6,450 bases of DNA from DATKWS01 sp035529435 (GTDB taxonomy: Bacteria > Krumholzibacteriota > Krumholzibacteriia > Krumholzibacteriales > Krumholzibacteriaceae): contig DATKWS010000098.1 in NCBI GenBank assembly GCA_035529435.1, positions 1 to 6,450 of the forward strand, given 5' to 3'. The translations under genes and the position numbers were made by a program. The notes beneath the pieces were generated by a model that did no database searches, had not been told where the DNA came from, and was given only the letters and a program-made list of their open reading frames with translations. This document shows positions 5,457 to 6,450 of the stretch, in pieces. Position 1 is the first letter of the stretch, and each line of letters opens with the position of its first letter.

Positions 5457-5461
5457 CCAAC
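5448..5461. repeat. Tandem 7-bp direct repeat overlapping the MarR operator
   Basis: TACCAAC occurs twice head to tail. The first copy overlaps the right arm of the palindrome and the second supplies one extra CCAAC half-site seven bases away. It could extend the binding region for a second dimer. Confidence 0.4.
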
Positions 5462-5481
5462 AATAATGCGCTTCCCGCGTA

Positions 5482-6450
5482 TTACCAAGTGATTTTTCGG
5501 GATGCATTCTGTTTTTTCCCGAGTGAGCGGTAAAATGCCTGCCAGAACGGGTCCACCCGCGGGTGCTCGAAAGGACGCTCGCGGCCTTCGGACACCACCG
5601 TCATCCCCGATCCGGGAGACGTCAATTCACCGGCGATGGATGCCGGGATGCCCCTGTTCTTCAATGCCCGGACCACGGCGGAGGAGCGGTGCGGGCGGCA
5701 GGAGAGAATCAAGGTTCCCTCGCTGATGGCGGCGTACGGGTCGTCTATGCCGAACAGCCCGCTGATCTCGACGACGCACTCCTCGACGACGATGGCATCC
5801 TTGTCCAGTACGACACCGAGCCCCGCGGCCCGGGCCAGCTCGTACACGCCGCCCCAGATACCGCATTCGGTAGCATCGTGCATGGCGGTCACGCCGTTCT
5901 CGCGCACACCCACCGTCACCGCCGTCAGGGCATCCTCGACCACAGACATCTTGTAAAAAAGCTCCTGCGATTTTTCGGAGAATGATTTTCCGAATGCCGC
6001 GGCGATCTTGTCGGGAAACATCGTGGCGAAGATGCCGGAGGACTCGATCGCCGGTCCTTTCGTGATAATGATATGATCACCGGCTCCGGCCATTATCGGC
6101 GTGACGTACGCGTTCATCGGCCCCACGGCGATCACCGTGGCGCCGCCGACCATCGGGTAATGGCAGTTCTCGTACCTGGCCGTATGACCGCAGATCACCG
6201 CAATGCCCAGCTTCTCGCATTCGTTGTGCATGACCGTCCACATCGTCTCGAGCTGCTCTTCGCCGATATCCATCGGCAGGTTGAGATCGATCGACAGGTA
6301 CGTCGGTGCCAAGCCGCTCGTCACTACATCCGAGGCAAGGATATGAATCGCGAACCAGGCGGCCCGCTCCCACCCGTACTCGGGAACGATAAACACGGGA
6401 TCCGTCGTCACGGCCACGGCCTGTCCACCCACTTCCACGATACCCACATC
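5482..6450 (-). CDS. AIR synthase / HypE-like PurM-superfamily protein, N-terminus outside window
   Basis: 322 residues are visible; the frame is open through the window edge (a GAT codon precedes the first possible start, GTG 6447), and the usual N-terminal glycine-rich GxDxA segment is missing, so the gene begins outside. The N-terminal AIRS domain shows VAVTTDPVFIVP, ILASDVVTSGLAPTYLSIDL (38-57), CGHTARYENCHYPMVGG and VIAVGP. The C-terminal AIRS_C domain shows AGAGDHIIITKGPAIESSG, then GVTAMHDATECGIWGGVYELA (187-207), equivalent to the HDvTeGG motif of HypE. Proteins of this superfamily bind ATP and activate a small substrate (PurM, ThiL, SelD, HypE). A true HypE ends with a conserved PRxC cysteine; this one ends NASRKITW, so it is a HypE-like protein of unknown reaction. 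Closest in style are archaeal and bacterial proteins labelled AIR synthase-related. The MarR gene follows 79 bases later. Confidence 0.85.
   Translation of the reverse strand, partial: DVGIVEVGGQAVAVTTDPVFIVPEYGWERAAWFAIHILASDVVTSGLAPTYLSIDLNLPMDIGEEQLETMWTVMHNECEKLGIAVICGHTARYENCHYPMVGGATVIAVGPMNAYVTPIMAGAGDHIIITKGPAIESSGIFATMFPDKIAAAFGKSFSEKSQELFYKMSVVEDALTAVTVGVRENGVTAMHDATECGIWGGVYELARAAGLGVVLDKDAIVVEECVVEISGLFGIDDPYAAISEGTLILSCRPHRSSAVVRALKNRGIPASIAGELTSPGSGMTVVSEGRERPFEHPRVDPFWQAFYRSLGKKQNASRKITW

Noticed and set aside
1..6450. CRISPR arrays, tRNA or rRNA genes, intact insertion sequences
   Set aside because: I looked for spaced direct repeats, cloverleaf patterns, rRNA-like conserved blocks and transposase motifs on both strands and found none.

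Overview
The window looks like a high-GC bacterial chromosome segment from a Gram-negative lineage that exports proteins carrying a FlgD-like / type IX-like C-terminal sorting domain. That domain type is common in FCB-group and related uncultured phyla such as Krumholzibacteriota, Eisenbacteria, Latescibacterota and KSB1. The lineage is inferred only from the tail domain of the first gene and the base composition; no marker gene is present.

Left part, + strand (1-2795). The window opens inside a secreted peptidase-C25 (gingipain-like) protein that ends in a C-terminal sorting domain. About 490 bases without a firm gene follow. They hold a decayed 25-residue remnant of a Fis-type helix-turn-helix, as found at the end of sigma-54 response regulators, and then an AT-rich island with a hydrophobic open frame. 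Two tiny translationally coupled ORFs come next: a 36-residue one-helix membrane protein and a 31-residue soluble peptide. A well-formed sigma-70 type promoter then leads to a secreted 377-residue right-handed beta-helix protein.

Right part, - strand (2892-6450). In transcription order there is an AIR-synthase/HypE-like PurM-superfamily protein whose N-terminus lies outside the window, a MarR-family regulator, a small GNAT acetyltransferase most like the ArsN2 subfamily, and a secreted M28 zinc aminopeptidase with all metal ligands intact. Ideal Shine-Dalgarno sequences fix the starts of the last three, two of them at non-ATG codons (TTG for the MarR gene, GTG for the M28 gene).

The most interesting signal is a shared palindrome, AGTTG-N7-CAACT. 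It occurs once in the gap just upstream of the MarR gene and once in the gap between the MarR gene and the acetyltransferase gene, with identical spacing. This suggests that the MarR protein controls its own gene and the downstream acetyltransferase (and perhaps the peptidase). The inducing ligand is unknown. The ArsN2-like acetyltransferase hints at an arsenical or amino-acid-like toxin, but no other arsenic gene is visible here. I saw no tRNA, rRNA, CRISPR array or intact mobile element.
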